Part shown: positions 1 through 9,068 of the stretch, in pieces
Layout: each line of letters begins with the position of its first letter
Position numbering within the stretch: position 1 is the first letter of the stretch
NCBI RefSeq assembly: GCF_027922145.1
Contig: NZ_BSFC01000024.1
Location: forward strand, 62,001-126,000
Reading direction: 5' to 3'
DNA: 64,000 nucleotides
Origin: Novosphingobium resinovorum
GTDB lineage: Bacteria > Pseudomonadota > Alphaproteobacteria > Sphingomonadales > Sphingomonadaceae
Notes under the pieces: model-generated
Told to the model about the DNA's origin: nothing
What the model saw: only the letters and a program-made list of their open reading frames with translations
The model's database searches: none
Position numbers and translations under genes: made by a program

Positions 1-996
1 GCCGGCCAGCGCCTGATTGCGGTAGCCAGTGATTCTCCGGAACTCGCGCAAGTCGTCACGGCCATGGAGGGTGGCATCGGGCATTGCTGGACCGATTTCC
101 TGCAGCCCGAGAATGTGACACATCAGCAGCCACTGCACTGGCGTCTGCTCGATGGAGCGCCGGTGATCGTCCCCGGTTCATCGCGGTCCTGGCGTGTCTC
201 GCTCGTGCCCCAGATCAAGCCTGGCTTCGAGCCGTCGGGCTTCGAATTGCTGCTGTTGTCGGACGAGGCTGCTTCGGGCTGGGTGCCTGCCGTGCCCGAT
301 CCCATTCCGGTCCAGCGTCGCGGGTTGGTCGGGCAGGATCTGGCGCCGGTTCTCAGACAGCCGATTGCGCGGATCGTCGCGAATGCCGAGACAATTCGCA
401 CACGGCTGGCAGGACCACTGCCCGATGCCTACGCGGAATATGCTGGCGAGATCGCAAGCGCAGGCAAGCTGTTGCTGGACCTGCTGGAGGACATGGCTGA
501 CCTTGAAGTCGTCGAAGACGACAGCTTTTCCACCAATCCCGATTTTATAGATCTTGCCGAGGTGGCCCGACAGGCCGCCGGTATCCTGGGCGTCCGGGCA
601 CGGGAAAAGGGCATCGTGATCGTGTCGCCGCCATCGGATGATCATGCTCCGGCGCTCGCGGAGTTCCGGCGCGTGCTGCAGGTTCTCCTCAATCTCATCG
701 GCAATGCCATCCGCTATTCACCGAATGGATCGCGTGTGGATGTTCATGTCGAGGTAGAAGGTGTCCATGCCCGTGCGATCGTGGCAGATCAGGGGCCGGG
801 CCTCAACGTCAGCGACCAGGCTCGCGTGTTCGAGAAATTCGAGCGTTTGGGACGTAGTGGTGACGGGGGTTCCGGTCTGGGCCTCTATATCTCGCGGCGA
901 CTGGCGCGCGCGATGGGCGGTGATTTGCTGATCGAGAGTGTCCCGGGCGAAGGGGCCCGGTTCATCCTTGAAGTCCCGCGCGACACCGAAGCCTGA
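1..996 (+). CDS. sensor histidine kinase, 3' part (5' end outside window); phosphoacceptor His apparently absent
   Basis: The reading frame is open from base 1, so the N-terminus lies upstream; the first internal ATG is at 64. The C-terminal half is a clear HATPase_c domain: N box NLIGNAIRYSPNG, G1 box DQGPGL, F box FEKFERLG and G2 box GGSGLGLYISRRL. The preceding helix (DLAPVLRQPIARI) aligns with the HisKA H-box, in which SHELRTPL is usual, but the position of the phosphorylated His is a Pro. By family knowledge such proteins bind ATP and signal to a response regulator; without the His this one may act as a partner or regulator of another kinase, which is inference. No response regulator is visible downstream. 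It converges on a small membrane-protein gene. A divergent His elsewhere in the missing N-terminal part cannot be excluded. Confidence 0.85.
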   Translation, partial: AGQRLIAVASDSPELAQVVTAMEGGIGHCWTDFLQPENVTHQQPLHWRLLDGAPVIVPGSSRSWRVSLVPQIKPGFEPSGFELLLLSDEAASGWVPAVPDPIPVQRRGLVGQDLAPVLRQPIARIVANAETIRTRLAGPLPDAYAEYAGEIASAGKLLLDLLEDMADLEVVEDDSFSTNPDFIDLAEVARQAAGILGVRAREKGIVIVSPPSDDHAPALAEFRRVLQVLLNLIGNAIRYSPNGSRVDVHVEVEGVHARAIVADQGPGLNVSDQARVFEKFERLGRSGDGGSGLGLYISRRLARAMGGDLLIESVPGEGARFILEVPRDTEA

Positions 997-1003
997 TCTG
1001 CGT

Positions 1004-1201
1004 CTAGCATCTGCGGCCCAACCACACCACGATACCGCCGACCATCGCGAAAACCGCGCCGCGCACGGCCCAGGCACGATCGGCAATCATGACGCTGTCG
1101 GCGGGCCACTTCAGTACGCCGGTTCCTTGCAGGACAACGAAAATCCCTGCTGCCATTGCCAGGAGGCCAAGGATAGTAGCCAGGATTCTCACAATTGGCA
1201 T
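1004..1201 (-). CDS. small membrane protein of unknown function
   Basis: A 65-residue protein starting MPIVRILATILGLLAMAAG, with two predicted membrane segments (about residues 5-25 and 42-60) and a short basic C-terminus ending GRRC. An in-frame ATG at 1225 would add eight residues, but the start at 1201 is preceded by a G-rich GGGGGCG stretch that could serve as ribosome binding site, so it is preferred. It lies upstream of the gltA terminator region and convergent to the kinase gene, with 7 bases between them. No family is recognised and no function can be proposed. Confidence 0.55.
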   Translation of the reverse strand: MPIVRILATILGLLAMAAGIFVVLQGTGVLKWPADSVMIADRAWAVRGAVFAMVGGIVVWLGRRC

Positions 1202-1300
1202 TAACGTGCGCCCCCATTTGAACATGCAGGTTGCGCTTCGGATGCGGCGGGATTGTGGCGGGCAGGCTCAAATGGGGCAAACTTCAGGCTCGGCGCAACG

Positions 1301-1331
1301 AAAAAGGCCCCCGCATTCGCGAGGGCCTTCG
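1301..1331 (-). terminator. rho-independent terminator of gltA
   Basis: Stem AAGGCCC(C)CGC / GCGAGGGCCTT with loop ATTC. Read on the minus strand the stem is followed by TTTTT, the classical intrinsic terminator form. It lies 35-65 bases past the gltA stop codon. Confidence 0.85.
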
Positions 1332-1364
1332 TTCGGGTAACCCGCGACTGCGCGCGGATGAACC

Positions 1365-2651
1365 TCAGCGCTTGTCGAGCGGCACGTAGTCGCGCTGCGT
1401 CGGGCCGGTGTAGAGCTGGCGCGGGCGACCGATCTTCTGGCCGGGATCGGAGATCATTTCGTTCCACTGCGCGACCCAGCCCACGGTACGGGCGAGGGCG
1501 AAGAGCACGGTGAACATGGTGGTCGGGAAGCCGATCGCCGAAAGGATGATGCCCGAGTAGAAGTCCACGTTCGGGAACAGCTTCTTCTCCGCGAAGTAGG
1601 GATCGCTGAGCGCGATCTCTTCGAGGCGCAGCGCGGTCTCGAACAGCGGATCGGTGACGTTGAGGGCTTCGAACACTTCGCGCAGAGTCGACTGCATGAC
1701 CGTCGCGCGCGGGTCGTAGTTCTTGTAGACGCGGTGACCGAAGCCCATCAGGCGGAACGGATCGCTCTTGTCCTTGGCGCGGTCGATGTAGTGCTGGATG
1801 CGATCGGGGGTGCCGATCTCCTTGAGCATGTTGAGCGCGGCTTCGTTCGCGCCGCCATGCGCAGGGCCCCACAGGCAGGCGATGCCCGCTGCGATGCACG
1901 CGAAGGGGTTCGCGCCCGACGAACCGGCAAGACGCACGGTCGAGGTCGAGGCGTTCTGCTCGTGATCGGCGTGGAGGATGAAGATGCGGTCCATCGCCTT
2001 TTCGACCGCCGGAACCACCTCGTACTCTTCCGCGGGCACGCCGAAGGTCATGCGCAGGAAGTTGCCGGTGTAGCTCAGCTTGTTGTCCGGATAGAGGAAC
2101 GGCTGGCCGACCGAGTACTTGTAGGCCATCGCCGCGATCGTCGGCATCTTGGCGATCAGGCGGTGCGAGCTGATCTTGCGATGCTCGGGGTCGGCGATGT
2201 CGGTCGAATCGTGGTAAAACGCGGAAAGCGCGCCGACCACGCCGCACATGATCGCCATCGGGTGCGCGTCGCGGCGGAAACCGCGATAGAACGTCGCCAG
2301 CTGCTCGTGCAGCATGGTGTGGCGCGTGATGGTGTTCTCGAACGTGGCAAGCTCGTCCTTGCTGGGCAGTTCACCATTCAGCAGCAGGTAGCTCGTTTCC
2401 ATGAACGAGGAGTTCTCTGCCAGCTGGCCGATCGGATAGCCGCGGTGCAGCAGAACGCCTTCGTCGCCGTCGATGTAGGTCAGCGCCGACTCGCAGCTCG
2501 CGGTCGAGGTAAAGCCCGGATCGAACGTGAATGCGCCCGTCTGGCCGTAGAGCTTGCGGATGTCGATGACGTCCGGACCCACGCTTCCCTTGAGAACGGG
2601 ATAGTCGTGTTCCGCGCCGCCGACGCTCAGTTTAGCCTGATCACCCACCAA
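1365..2651 (-). CDS. gltA: citrate synthase
   Basis: 428 residues, the normal length of the type II (hexameric, Gram-negative) citrate synthase, which condenses acetyl-CoA and oxaloacetate in the first step of the TCA cycle. Visible signatures are the N-terminal strand region typical of the long form, the active-site segment [14 protein letters not shown], and the catalytic-histidine motif [14 protein letters not shown]. It follows gltX on the same strand with only 8 bases between stop and start, so the two are probably co-transcribed, and it ends at an intrinsic terminator. Confidence 0.98.
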   Translation of the reverse strand: MVGDQAKLSVGGAEHDYPVLKGSVGPDVIDIRKLYGQTGAFTFDPGFTSTASCESALTYIDGDEGVLLHRGYPIGQLAENSSFMETSYLLLNGELPSKDELATFENTITRHTMLHEQLATFYRGFRRDAHPMAIMCGVVGALSAFYHDSTDIADPEHRKISSHRLIAKMPTIAAMAYKYSVGQPFLYPDNKLSYTGNFLRMTFGVPAEEYEVVPAVEKAMDRIFILHADHEQNASTSTVRLAGSSGANPFACIAAGIACLWGPAHGGANEAALNMLKEIGTPDRIQHYIDRAKDKSDPFRLMGFGHRVYKNYDPRATVMQSTLREVFEALNVTDPLFETALRLEEIALSDPYFAEKKLFPNVDFYSGIILSAIGFPTTMFTVLFALARTVGWVAQWNEMISDPGQKIGRPRQLYTGPTQRDYVPLDKR

Positions 2652-2659
2652 TTATCTCC

Positions 2660-4111
2660 TTATGACTGCGACCCGGCGGGAACCTGAGCCTGTTCGCCGA
2701 TGCGCGCGAGGCTCTCTTCCCGTCCGAGCAATACCAGTACGTCGAATATCCCCGGCGAGGTCGTCTGACCCGTCAGGGCTGCCCGCAAGGGTTGCGCGAG
2801 CTTGCCGAGACCCAGTCCCAGGTCTTCGGCCATTGCCTTCAGGTTGGCTTCCAATGCCTCGAGAGTCCAGTCGGCCTGGCCGGACAGGCGCTCATGGATC
2901 GCGGCGAGGCGCTCGCGCCCCTCGTCGGTCAGGAGCGCCAGCGCCTTCTCGCTCATGGCGAGCGGACGCTGGGCGAAGAGGAAGGCAGAGCCTTCTGCAA
3001 GTTCGTTGAGGTCCTTGGCACGGACCTTGAGCACGGGCATCGCGCGGACCAGCAGGTCGGCAGGGCCATCGCCGTCGACGCCTTCAAGGCGCGCTTCGAC
3101 GAGGCCCGCAAGCCGCACATCGTCGGCCTCGCGCAGATAATGCCCGTTGAGATTCTGGAGCTTGGCAAGGTCGAAGCGCGAGGGGCTCTTGCCCACATCG
3201 ACCATGTCGAACCATTCGATCGCCTGCTCGCGGCTGATGATCTCCTCATCGCCGTGGCCCCAGCCGAGGCGCAGCAGGTAGTTGAACACGGCCTCGGGCA
3301 GCAGGCCCATCTCGTCGCGATAGGCATCGACGCCCAGCGCGCCGTGGCGCTTGGACAGCTTGGCGCCGTCCGAGCCGTGGATCAGCGGCACGTGGCCGTA
3401 GACCGGCACGTCCCAGCCCATGCCGTTGATGACGACGAGCTGGCGGAAGGCGTTGTTCAGGTGATCGTCGCCGCGCAGGACGTGGGTGACGCCCATGTCG
3501 TTGTCGTCCACCACCACGGCCAGCATGTAAGTCGGGGTGCCGTCGCCGCGCAGGATGACGAAGTCGTCGATTTCCTCGTTCTGCACGGTGACCGTGCCCT
3601 GCACGAGATCCTCGATCGTCGTCGAACCCTCACGCGGGGCCTTGACGCGCACCACCCAGGAACGGTCGGCCGGCCAGGTCGCGGGATCGGCATCGCGCCA
3701 TTCGCTGTCGATGCGGAACGGGCGGCGTTCTTCCTGCGCCTTCTGGCGGCGCTCGGCGAGTTCTTCCTGTGTCAGGTAGCAGCGATAGGCGTGGCCGTTT
3801 TCCATCAGCTGCGCGGCGACTTCGGCATGACGGTCCGAGCGGGCGAACTGGAACACCGGCGCCTCGTCACCGTCGAGGCCCAGCCAGGACAAGCCGTCGA
3901 AGATCGCGTCGATCGCGGGTTCGGTCGAACGGGCGCGATCGGTATCCTCGATACGCAGCAGATACTTGCCGCCATGACGGCGCGCGAACAGCCAGTTGAA
4001 CAGTGCCGTACGAGCGCCACCGATATGAAGGTAACCGGTCGGCGAAGGAGCAAAGCGCGTTACGACGGCCTTTTTGCCAGTCGCTTCGCCCGATGCACTG
4101 CCGCTTGCCAT
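2660..4111 (-). CDS. gltX: glutamyl-tRNA synthetase
   Basis: 483 residues, class I aminoacyl-tRNA synthetase that charges tRNA-Glu. The HIGH signature appears as [15 protein letters not shown] near residue 27 and the KMSKS loop as AKLSKRHG near residue 250. The length fits bacterial GltX. The N-terminal dozen residues ([14 protein letters not shown]) are low-complexity before the conserved [10 protein letters not shown], so an alternative start is possible but no better ATG exists. It is divergent from the comEC gene with only 30 bases between start codons, so the two promoters must overlap each other or the neighbouring coding ends. Confidence 0.97.
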   Translation of the reverse strand: MASGSASGEATGKKAVVTRFAPSPTGYLHIGGARTALFNWLFARRHGGKYLLRIEDTDRARSTEPAIDAIFDGLSWLGLDGDEAPVFQFARSDRHAEVAAQLMENGHAYRCYLTQEELAERRQKAQEERRPFRIDSEWRDADPATWPADRSWVVRVKAPREGSTTIEDLVQGTVTVQNEEIDDFVILRGDGTPTYMLAVVVDDNDMGVTHVLRGDDHLNNAFRQLVVINGMGWDVPVYGHVPLIHGSDGAKLSKRHGALGVDAYRDEMGLLPEAVFNYLLRLGWGHGDEEIISREQAIEWFDMVDVGKSPSRFDLAKLQNLNGHYLREADDVRLAGLVEARLEGVDGDGPADLLVRAMPVLKVRAKDLNELAEGSAFLFAQRPLAMSEKALALLTDEGRERLAAIHERLSGQADWTLEALEANLKAMAEDLGLGLGKLAQPLRAALTGQTTSPGIFDVLVLLGREESLARIGEQAQVPAGSQS

Positions 4112-4141
4112 CTACCCGACCTTCCTGTCCTATTGGCGACC

Positions 4142-6361
4142 ATGGGAACCCCGGTCGCAATCTGTGAAATTCCGTCTCCGGGAGGCCCCGGGACCGCTGC
4201 ATTGCAGCATGGGCCATGGACCGCCGAGGGCCTCTTGTCGAGGGTTTTGGCAGTCGTCGAGCGATTTCTTTCCAATGCCGGATTCGAACGGACTCCATGG
4301 CTCACCGTAGCCTTTGCAAGCGGCATAATTGCGTGGTTTTGGCTATCTTCCGTGCTGTCGTGGATCGGCTTCTGCTGCGGCTTGATTGCAGTTTCTGCAA
4401 CTTGTTATGCGTCCTTTCCTTTGCGGAGCAGTTATCCGCATTTCAGCCGGGCAATCATGGTATTGCCCTTGCTGGCGGTCGCGGGCTGCCTTGCGGTTTG
4501 GGTGCGGTCGGAAATCGTCGGCCAGCCGGCAATCGAAAGGCCTGTAGCGGGCAGTTTCATCGCGCGGGTCCTTGCTATCGAATCGCAGCCTGCGCTTGAT
4601 CGCGATCGCCTGCTGCTGGCCATGCGCGATCCGATAAGAGGTGTGCCCATTAAGGTCAGGCTCAACGTTCCCGGCAAGCGTTCCGCGGCGGGGATCGGTA
4701 GGGGGGATCTCGTAGCATTCAGGGCGCGGCTGATGCCGCCGGCGCCGCCCATGCTTCCGGGCGCATACAACTTTGCGCGAACAGCCTGGTTTGCCGGCAT
4801 TGCCGCTACCGGATCGGTCGTGGGAGACGTGAAGGTCGTCCGGGAATTCAGCGCAGGCGCATGGGCACTATCGGATATACGTCAGACGCTAACGGATCAT
4901 ATTCGCGTTCGCATCGGGGAAGAGCGCGCAGGTATTGCCGCGGCATTCGTCACCGGTGATCGCGGAAATATTTCGGAGGCCGATGATCAGGCCATGCGCG
5001 ATTCGGGGCTGGCGCATCTGTTGTCGATAAGTGGGCTTCATGTCAGCGCGATGGTGGGGGCAGTGTACCTCGTGGCCATCCGATTACTGGCGCTTTCCTC
5101 ATGGATGGCGCTCCGGGTGAGGTTGCCGGTAATCGCGGCCGGCGCAGGAGCCCTCGCCGGTGTAGCTTACACCCTTTTGTCCGGTTCTGAAGTCCCTACA
5201 GTCAGATCATGCATCGGGGCATTGCTGGTGCTGTTCGCGCTCGCCCTTGGGCGTGAGCCCTTGTCCTTGCGCATGCTGGCGGTTGCAGCGTTCTGCGTTC
5301 TTCTGCTGTGGCCCGAGGCAGTAATGGGGCCCAGTTTTCAGTTGAGCTTCGGAGCGGTTCTGGCGCTTATCGCAGTCAGCACATCGGAACCGGTGCGCCA
5401 TTTCCTTGGGCCGCGTGACGAAGGGATGATCGCAAGAGCAATGCGCCATATCGCTCTATTGCTTTTGACCGGCGCGGTAATCGATCTGGCACTCATGCCT
5501 ATCGGCCTGTACCATTTCCACCGCGCCGGCGTATATGGAGCGCTGGCCAATGTGGTCGCGATCCCGTGGTCGACCTTCATCGTCATGCCGTTGCTGGCTA
5601 GCGCATTGATCCTCGACATCGCCGGGCTGGGAGGGCCTTTCTGGTGGCTGGCGGGCGTTTCGGTGGATGTGCTTGTCGGACTGGCACATTGGTTCGCTTC
5701 AAGACCGGGGGCGGTCAACCTGCTGCCGGGTACCGACGCCTGGGCATTCATGCTTTTTGTGTCGGGCGGGCTTTGGCTCGGTCTATGGACCGGCCGCATC
5801 CGCTGGGCGGGGTTTCCCATTGCCGCGATCGGTGTGCTTTTGCTCGCGATGGCCCCGCCTGCAGATATATTGGTATCGGGCGACGGTCGCCATGTCGGCC
5901 TTGTCGAAAACGGCGGAAATCAGTTGTTCTTACTCAGGGACAGCAAAGGAGGCTATGCCCGGGACAATCTGATGGAGTTCGCGGGGATAGAAGCGGAACC
6001 CGCCACGCTTGATAAGTGGCCAGGCGCAAGGTGCAACCCGGACTTCTGTAAGGTGCCGATTGAGCGATCGGGGAAAGTCTGGCACCTGCTGATGTCGCGT
6101 GGACGCGATTCCGTCGCGGAACGTTCGCTTGTTGCAGCATGTGAGCACAGCGACATTGTCATCTCAGATCGCTGGTTACCACGTAGCTGCCGCCCGCGCT
6201 GGTACAAGGCCGATCGTGGATCTTTGGCTAATACGGGAGGATTGGCCGTTTATCTGGGCAAGGGGCGCATCGATACTGTGGCTCAGACGCAGGGCGCACA
6301 CGGCTGGTGGCATTCCTCACCATTTCATGTCCGTGAGAATGGACCTTCAACCACCAACTAG
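4142..6361 (+). CDS. ComEC/Rec2-family competence membrane protein
   Basis: 739 residues from ATG 4142; the frame is open far upstream but that part is antisense to gltX. The order is an N-terminal membrane pair, a DUF4131-like soluble domain (about residues 70-220), then the ComEC/Rec2 competence domain beginning near GIAAAFVTGDRGNIS and DSGLAHLLSISGLHVSAM, with many membrane helices. The C-terminal ~170 residues occupy the place of the metallo-beta-lactamase-like domain, but no HxHxDH metal motif is visible. Family members form the inner-membrane channel for incoming single-stranded DNA. The missing metal motif argues against a nuclease role for this domain. No strong ribosome binding site is seen. 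Confidence 0.85.
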   Translation: MGTPVAICEIPSPGGPGTAALQHGPWTAEGLLSRVLAVVERFLSNAGFERTPWLTVAFASGIIAWFWLSSVLSWIGFCCGLIAVSATCYASFPLRSSYPHFSRAIMVLPLLAVAGCLAVWVRSEIVGQPAIERPVAGSFIARVLAIESQPALDRDRLLLAMRDPIRGVPIKVRLNVPGKRSAAGIGRGDLVAFRARLMPPAPPMLPGAYNFARTAWFAGIAATGSVVGDVKVVREFSAGAWALSDIRQTLTDHIRVRIGEERAGIAAAFVTGDRGNISEADDQAMRDSGLAHLLSISGLHVSAMVGAVYLVAIRLLALSSWMALRVRLPVIAAGAGALAGVAYTLLSGSEVPTVRSCIGALLVLFALALGREPLSLRMLAVAAFCVLLLWPEAVMGPSFQLSFGAVLALIAVSTSEPVRHFLGPRDEGMIARAMRHIALLLLTGAVIDLALMPIGLYHFHRAGVYGALANVVAIPWSTFIVMPLLASALILDIAGLGGPFWWLAGVSVDVLVGLAHWFASRPGAVNLLPGTDAWAFMLFVSGGLWLGLWTGRIRWAGFPIAAIGVLLLAMAPPADILVSGDGRHVGLVENGGNQLFLLRDSKGGYARDNLMEFAGIEAEPATLDKWPGARCNPDFCKVPIERSGKVWHLLMSRGRDSVAERSLVAACEHSDIVISDRWLPRSCRPRWYKADRGSLANTGGLAVYLGKGRIDTVAQTQGAHGWWHSSPFHVRENGPSTTN

Positions 6362-6415
6362 CGAACTAAGCGTGGTTCTTCCGGCGCGTGAGGACTTTCA
6401 TAGTCCAATCCGAAG

Positions 6416-6453
6416 CCGGATTTTGCCTAATATACCGGATTTGACCTAATATG
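6416..6453. repeat. 19-bp tandem duplication between comEC and lexA
   Basis: Two adjacent 19-base units, 6416-6434 and 6435-6453, each of the form CCGGATTT..(N)CCTAATAT, matching at 16 of 19 positions. They are AT-rich compared with the surroundings and lie about 55 bases after the comEC stop. No function is evident. Confidence 0.6.
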
Positions 6454-6478
6454 ATTGCCGCAATGCGTATCGCAAGAA

Positions 6479-6508
6479 ACTCCGGCACGGATCAAAACCG
6501 TCCGGAGT
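6479..6508. terminator. hairpin between convergent comEC and lexA
   Basis: Inverted repeat ACTCCGG-c-ACGG / CCGT-CCGGAGT around loop ATCAAAA. It sits between the two convergent genes. There is no good T-run on either side, so termination is plausible but not certain. Confidence 0.45.
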
Positions 6509-6555
6509 AAGTCGCGCTACTTGCCACAACGATGGTGAATCGGACTGGAAAAGTT

Positions 6556-7248
6556 TTAATTATACCGACGAAGCAGGCCAGCGAGCTTGCCCTGGACTTC
6601 CACTTCATCCGGGCCATATATCTGCGGTTCGTAAGCGGCGTTTGCAGGATCTAGGCGAACCATTCCAGCTTCACGTCGCAGGTATTTCAACGTGGCTTCT
6701 TCGCCACGGATGAGAGCCACCACGATCTCGCCATCCCGGGCAGCATTCGTGCGCTTAACTAGCGCGAAATCGCCATCCAGAATGCCGGCTTCGATCATGG
6801 AATCACCGGAGACCTCCAGCGCATAGTGTTCGCCCGAACCGAGCAGCGCAGCCGGGACAGGCAGGGTCGATTGCCCTTCCAGTGCCTCGATCGGAACGCC
6901 TGCCGCGATACGACCGTGCAGTGGAATCTCGATCACGTCATTCGCCGCTTCTACGGCGGGACGAGGTGCCTGAAGAGGGGGCACCCCATGATTGCTATTG
7001 GCAGCGGATGGACGTGGCGCCTTGCTGCCCGTATCATCCGGTTGACGCAAGACTTCCAAAGCGCGCGCACGGTTGGGAAGGCGGCGAATGAAGCCTCGCT
7101 CCTCCAGCGCCGAAATCAGTCGGTGAACACCGGACTTCGACTTGAGATCAAGGGCTTCCTTCATCTCCTCAAAGCTGGGAGAGATGCCGCTTTCTTCAAG
7201 CCGTGCCTGGATGAACCGGAGCAATTCGTGCTGCTTGCGAGTCAACAT
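6556..7248 (-). CDS. lexA: SOS repressor LexA
   Basis: 230 residues from ATG 7248 ([14 protein letters not shown]); an upstream in-frame start would add 26 non-conserved residues and run into the operator. The N-terminal winged helix-turn-helix covers residues 1-65. The C-terminal S24 self-cleaving domain has the Ala-Gly cleavage site in GRIAAGVP, the catalytic Ser in [11 protein letters not shown] and the Lys in FALVKRTN. RecA-stimulated self-cleavage derepresses DNA-repair genes. A GTTC-N7-GTTC operator lies just upstream, so the gene is probably self-repressed. It is downstream of moeA on the same strand but has its own promoter region. Confidence 0.97.
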   Translation of the reverse strand: MLTRKQHELLRFIQARLEESGISPSFEEMKEALDLKSKSGVHRLISALEERGFIRRLPNRARALEVLRQPDDTGSKAPRPSAANSNHGVPPLQAPRPAVEAANDVIEIPLHGRIAAGVPIEALEGQSTLPVPAALLGSGEHYALEVSGDSMIEAGILDGDFALVKRTNAARDGEIVVALIRGEEATLKYLRREAGMVRLDPANAAYEPQIYGPDEVEVQGKLAGLLRRYN

Positions 7249-7296
7249 GGTCGCTGCCTTTTCGTGACCTTCGAACCAGGCAAGTCCTGATCCCGC

Positions 7297-7324
7297 TTGT
7301 TCTCGTAGTGAACAATGGGGGAAC
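7297..7324 (-). promoter_or_regulatory. LexA operator with three half-sites
   Basis: On the minus strand GTTC-N7-GTTC covers 7310-7324, the established alphaproteobacterial SOS box. Immediately on the lexA side a third half-site, GTTC at 7299-7302 on the plus strand, forms TTGTTC-N7-GAACAA with the middle half-site. The three half-sites recur every 11 bases, one helical turn. Position just upstream of lexA supports autoregulation. Confidence 0.8.
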
Positions 7325-7367
7325 AATCAAGCAACCAATTGAACTCAATTCAAGCAATGCCGTCATT

Positions 7368-8570
7368 CTAGAGCAGGAAAATCCGAACTTCGTCTCCTGC
7401 AGCCGCCGGCGCGGCCATTGCCGCGCGATCTACCAGCACATTGCTTGCGGCCAGAGAGGACAGGGCGCCGCTGTCCTGCAGTGCATTGACGGTCACGCTT
7501 TCGCCATCCCACCAACCGCGAAGAAACTCACGGCGGCGACCGTTGGCGCGCAGCGGCATACTTAGCCTAGCGGCCAGCCGCATTGGCAATGGCCTCGCGG
7601 CACCCTGCATCGCTCGCAGGAGAGGAAGCAGAAAATGGTAGGCCGTAACGTAGCTGGAGACCGGATTTCCGGGTAGTCCCAGTATGATCTGTCGCCGTCC
7701 CGTCAGTTCGCGCGTGGCGACGAGGATGGGTTTGCCGGGCTTGATCGCCACGCGCCAGAAATCGATGCTCGCGCCCCAGCGTTCGAGTGCCGGGCGGATG
7801 AGGTCGTGATCGCCGACAGAAGCGCCGCCGCTTGTCACGATGAGATCGACGTCGTCGGATGCCTCGAAAGCGCGCGTGATCGTGTCGATATCATCCGGTA
7901 CAGGTCCGACCCGCTTCGCATCGACACCCAGCGCTGAAGCCATAGCCGCCAGCATGACGCCGTTGCTTGCGGGAATCTGATGGGTTGCGCAGCATTCCGG
8001 GTTTTCAGCGAGTTCATCGCCGCTGTCGATCACGGCCAGCCGCGGTGTGCGATGGACAGGCAGGTGCGTATGGCCCGAAGCGATTGCCAACGCCATTTGC
8101 GCCGGAGTGATGCGCGCGCCCGGCAGCATGATTTCCGTCCCCGTGACGAAATCCATTCCGCGATGTCTGATATGCTTGTGCGCGGGATCGGGTGCTTCAC
8201 CCGACAACGTCAGGATTTCGGCATCTCTAGCAAGGTCTTCCTGGAGAATGACTGCCGCCGCATCGACCGGCAATATTGCGCCCGTTGAAATGCGTACGGC
8301 TTCGCCGGTGGAGAGGGCGCCGACATGGGGATGTCCGGCGGCGCTCTCTCCGATCACTCGCCAGGGGCCCTGCAAGTCTCCGGCCGTCACTGCATAGCCA
8401 TCCATCGCAGACAGGTTGGCCGGTGGCTGCGTGCGTCGGGCATATAGCGGTTCTGCGAGATACCGGTTGTATGCGCCCTCGATATCGACTCGCTCTATCG
8501 GAAGGGGTGTGGCCAACGCCAGCAATCGAGCCTGTGCGTCCTCGAGCGAGAGCGGCGCCGATTTGTTCAT
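7368..8570 (-). CDS. moeA: molybdopterin molybdenumtransferase MoeA
   Basis: 400 residues. MoeA inserts molybdate into adenylylated molybdopterin in the last step of molybdenum-cofactor synthesis. The chain shows the MoeA N-terminal domain (LAEPLYARRTQPPANLSAMDGYA), the MoCF-binding domain with TSGGASVGDHD and LGLPGNPVSSYVTAYHF, and a C-terminal MoeA_C domain. ATG 8570 overlaps the moaC stop as ATGA, so translation is probably coupled. An ATG nine bases upstream is less likely. Confidence 0.96.
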   Translation of the reverse strand: MNKSAPLSLEDAQARLLALATPLPIERVDIEGAYNRYLAEPLYARRTQPPANLSAMDGYAVTAGDLQGPWRVIGESAAGHPHVGALSTGEAVRISTGAILPVDAAAVILQEDLARDAEILTLSGEAPDPAHKHIRHRGMDFVTGTEIMLPGARITPAQMALAIASGHTHLPVHRTPRLAVIDSGDELAENPECCATHQIPASNGVMLAAMASALGVDAKRVGPVPDDIDTITRAFEASDDVDLIVTSGGASVGDHDLIRPALERWGASIDFWRVAIKPGKPILVATRELTGRRQIILGLPGNPVSSYVTAYHFLLPLLRAMQGAARPLPMRLAARLSMPLRANGRRREFLRGWWDGESVTVNALQDSGALSSLAASNVLVDRAAMAAPAAAGDEVRIFLL

Positions 8571-9052
8571 TCGGCCCACCCGTCCAGTTTCCAGTGGCCC
8601 GACTTGCCGCCGATCTTTTCTACAAGGCGGATGTCACTGATGACCATGCTCTTGTCGAGCGCCTTGGCCATGTCGTAAATTGTCACAAGTGCGATGGAAG
8701 TCGCTGTTATTGCTTCGATTTCAACGCCGGTTTTTCCCGTCAAGGATGCTCGGGCAATTACCTTTATCGCGTTGTCTTCGAACGAGAACTCCAGATTTAC
8801 GGCATCCAGCGCGAGAGGGTGACACATCGGAATGAGTTCTGCCGTGCGCTTCGCCGCCATTATGCCAGCGATCCGCGCAGTACCTAGAACGTCACCCTTG
8901 GGCGCATTTCCAGCGCGAACGGCGGCGAGGGCGTCCTCGCTCATCGAAATCCGACCGGAAGCTATGGCAGTGCGCTGTGTTTCGGCCTTGGCACCAACGT
9001 CGACCATGCGGGCGTTGCCGTTGGCGTCGATATGCGTGAGGGACTTGTTCAT
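8567..9052 (-). CDS. moaC: cyclic pyranopterin monophosphate synthase MoaC
   Basis: 161 residues, the standard MoaC length. MoaC completes conversion of the GTP-derived intermediate to cyclic pyranopterin monophosphate. The signature KRTAELIPMCHPLAL and the conserved N-terminal THIDANGNARMVDVGAK are present. It follows trpC by 16 bases and overlaps moeA by 4 bases. moaA, its partner, is not in this window. Confidence 0.97.
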   Translation of the reverse strand: MNKSLTHIDANGNARMVDVGAKAETQRTAIASGRISMSEDALAAVRAGNAPKGDVLGTARIAGIMAAKRTAELIPMCHPLALDAVNLEFSFEDNAIKVIARASLTGKTGVEIEAITATSIALVTIYDMAKALDKSMVISDIRLVEKIGGKSGHWKLDGWAE

Positions 9053-9068
9053 CGCAACCCCATGGGCA

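Noticed and set aside
2792-4141. 450-codon upstream extension of the ComEC frame
   Set aside because: Entirely antisense to gltX; ComEC similarity and a sensible start begin at 4142.
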